DNA of 33,059 nt from JAJVIP01 sp964405835 (lineage in GTDB: Bacteria > Elusimicrobiota > Elusimicrobia > F11): assembly GCA_964405835.1 (NCBI GenBank), contig CAYOPN010000029.1, forward strand, positions 1 through 33,059, written 5' to 3'. The translations under genes were made by a program, and so were the position numbers. The notes beneath the pieces are model-generated. The model saw nothing but the letters and a program-made list of their open reading frames with translations, ran no database searches and was not told the DNA's origin. This document shows, in pieces, positions 31,246-33,059 of this stretch (position 1 is the first letter of the stretch; every line of letters begins with the position of its first letter).

Positions 31246-33059
31246 TTATTTCTTCTCCGCTTCTTCAATTAGTTTGCGTTCATAGAAGCCGGTTCCTGCC
31301 GGGATCAGATGACCGATAATGACGTTCTCTTTGAGTCCGAGGAGGTCGTCTACAGCGCCGGTGGTGGCCGCTTCAACGAGCACGCGCGTCGTTTCTTGGA
31401 AGCTGGCCGCCGAGATAAACGACTCGGAGGCGAGCGACGCTTTCGTGATACCGAGCAACACCGGTTGAGCTTCGGCCTGCTCTCCGCGTTTGACGCCTTT
31501 GTTCATCGTGATGAAACGCGAACGGGGCACCACTTCGCCGGCCAACAGGTCCGTTGCACCGGACTTGATGATGATGACGTTGGAGAGCATACGGCGCACA
31601 ATGATTTCGATGTGCTTGTCATTGATGATAACGCCTTGGAGGCGATACACTTCCTGGATCTCGTTAACGAGAAACTCTTGCACTTCTTTCGCACCTTTGA
31701 CTTTCAAGATGTCGTGCGGGTTAATGGCGCCGTCAACGATGGGTTCTCCAACGCCGACGCGGTCGCCTTCGTACACAACCAAGTGCTTGCCTTGCGGCAC
31801 GTTGTAATCGCGCTGAAGACCGGTGTCTTCGTTCGTCACGATGACCTTGAGACCGCCTTTCGGGGTCGAGGCCAACTTAACGGTGCCTTCGATTTCGGAA
31901 ATCACGGCGGGGCTCTTCGGTTTGCGGGCTTCGAAAAGCTCGGCAACGCGCGGCAGACCGCCGGTGATGTCCTTGGATTTGGAAATTTCTTGCGGGATCT
32001 TCGCCACGATGTCGCCCTGTTTCACTTTGTCGCCGTCTTGGACGACCAGGTTGGTGTCGACCGGTAGCGGATACGTTGCGACCGCTTTTCCGGACTTGCC
32101 AATGATGACGACTTGGGGATGAAGCGCCTCAACGCGATGCTCGATGATCTTGCGTTCGATCAAGCCCGTGATGCGGTTCTTCTCTTCATGCAGCGTGATA
32201 CCTTCGGTGACGTCCTCGAGCTTCGCCGTTCCTTCCTCTTCGGAAATGATCGGGAGCGAGTACGGGTCCCACTCAACGAGCAGGTCGCCTTTTTCGACGG
32301 CCTTGTTCTCGGTAACTTTGATGCGCGCGCCATACGGAACCTCGTAATGGTTGCGCTCTTTGCCGCCGGTTTCGCGGATGGAGATGAAGCCGTTGCGCGA
32401 TACGCAGATCTGGCTGCCTTCGCGGTTGGTCAAGGTCTTGATGCCATGGTAGCGGACTTGACCGCTTTCTTTGGCCAACACCTGTGACTGTTGAATAACA
32501 CGGCTGGCCGTACCACCGATGTGGAAGGTACGGAGCGTGAGCTGCGTGCCGGGTTCGCCGATGGATTGCGCGGCAATGATGCCGACCGCTTCGCCGACTT
32601 CGACCATTCGGCCGGTGGCGAGGTTGAGTCCATAGCACTTGGTGCAGACCGCGTGCTTGGCTTCGCAGGTCAAGATAGAACGGATGCGGAGGCGGTCGAT
32701 GCCGGCTTTGCCAAGCTTCTTGGCCTGTTCGTCCGAAATCATTTCGTTCGTCTTCACGATCACTTCGTCGGTCAAAGGATCGACGATGTTGTCGAGCGTG
32801 ACGCGGCCGACAACGCGCTCTTCGAGCGTCTCGATCACATCTTCGCCGGACTGCAGTGTTCCAACGGACACGCCGTTGATGGTTTTGCAATCTTCTTCGG
32901 TGACCACGATGTCGTGGGCAACGTCGACAAGACGGCGGGTCAGGTAACCGGCGTCGGCTGTTTTAAGAGCGGTGTCGGCCAAACCTTTACGACCACCGTG
33001 CGTCGAGATGAAGTACTCGAGCACCGAGAGGCCTTCGCGGAAGTTCGCGATGACCGGAT
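31246..33059 (-). CDS. rpoC: RNA polymerase beta' subunit, C-terminal part (cut by window edge)
   Basis: About 604 residues of the C-terminal half are present; the N-terminus lies beyond the right edge and the frame is open to it. Readable blocks are NFREGLSVLEYFISTHGGRKG (as FREGLSVLEYFISTHGGRKG), the zinc-binding CEAKHAVCTKCYG, and VGIIAAQSIGEPGTQLTLRTF with the trigger-loop region. The tail includes ISAASFQETTRVL and GLKENVIIGHLIPAGTG. rpsL follows after one base, the usual rpoC-rpsL order. Confidence 0.98.
   Translation of the reverse strand, partial: PVIANFREGLSVLEYFISTHGGRKGLADTALKTADAGYLTRRLVDVAHDIVVTEEDCKTINGVSVGTLQSGEDVIETLEERVVGRVTLDNIVDPLTDEVIVKTNEMISDEQAKKLGKAGIDRLRIRSILTCEAKHAVCTKCYGLNLATGRMVEVGEAVGIIAAQSIGEPGTQLTLRTFHIGGTASRVIQQSQVLAKESGQVRYHGIKTLTNREGSQICVSRNGFISIRETGGKERNHYEVPYGARIKVTENKAVEKGDLLVEWDPYSLPIISEEEGTAKLEDVTEGITLHEEKNRITGLIERKIIEHRVEALHPQVVIIGKSGKAVATYPLPVDTNLVVQDGDKVKQGDIVAKIPQEISKSKDITGGLPRVAELFEARKPKSPAVISEIEGTVKLASTPKGGLKVIVTNEDTGLQRDYNVPQGKHLVVYEGDRVGVGEPIVDGAINPHDILKVKGAKEVQEFLVNEIQEVYRLQGVIINDKHIEIIVRRMLSNVIIIKSGATDLLAGEVVPRSRFITMNKGVKRGEQAEAQPVLLGITKASLASESFISAASFQETTRVLVEAATTGAVDDLLGLKENVIIGHLIPAGTGFYERKLIEEAEKK

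Overview
The window is almost entirely one dense run of minus-strand housekeeping genes. Reading in the direction of transcription (right to left), it starts inside rpoC and passes through rpsL-rpsG-fusA, the S10 cluster (rpsJ to rpsQ), the spc cluster (rplN to secY, then adk, map, infA, rpmJ) and the alpha cluster (rpsM, rpsK, rpsD, rpoA, rplQ). It then enters the rod-shape/elongasome genes mreB-mreC-mreD-mrdA-rodA, followed by a DUF2344 tRNA-modification-type gene, rng, rplU-rpmA, obgE, proB and ychF. The only plus-strand gene I support is a small PilZ-domain protein at the left end, convergent with and overlapping ychF. No rRNA, tRNA, CRISPR, transposase or prophage gene was seen, and no gene-free stretch exceeds about 160 bases.

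The organism is a bacterium, probably Gram-negative and rod-shaped (MreBCD, PBP2 and RodA), with moderately high GC. Zinc-finger forms of S4, S14 and L36 are used. Two expected genes are missing from their usual places: tuf between fusA and rpsJ, and rpmD (L30) between rpsE and rplO. The gene order and the PilZ neighbour suggest an uncultured lineage such as Elusimicrobiota or Omnitrophota, but this is a low-confidence guess that the sequence alone cannot settle.

Functionally the run couples transcription (RpoC, RpoA), the ribosome (over 25 r-proteins), translation factors (EF-G, IF-1), protein export and maturation (SecY, Map), nucleotide supply (Adk), wall elongation (MreBCD-PBP2-RodA), RNA processing (RNase G/E) and ribosome-associated GTPases (Obg, YchF). 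Genes are very tightly packed: many junctions are ATGA or TAATG overlaps or 1-4 base gaps, implying translational coupling.

The most interesting layer is non-coding. Inside this operon a series of palindromic or repeated elements sits immediately 3' of stop codons. They are: two copies of a GC-rich compound palindrome bracketing mrdA-rodA; three relatives of an AGCT-rich palindrome after infA, rpsD and rplQ; a 23-base direct repeat that contains the stop codons of both rpsN and rpsH; and separate hairpins after the DUF2344 gene and rpmA. In addition there is a perfect CRP/FNR-type 16-base palindrome upstream of the PilZ gene, and a promoter-like sequence placed so close to rplU that its transcript would be nearly leaderless. 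I did not find a convincing wholly new protein system; the coding content is ordinary core genome.
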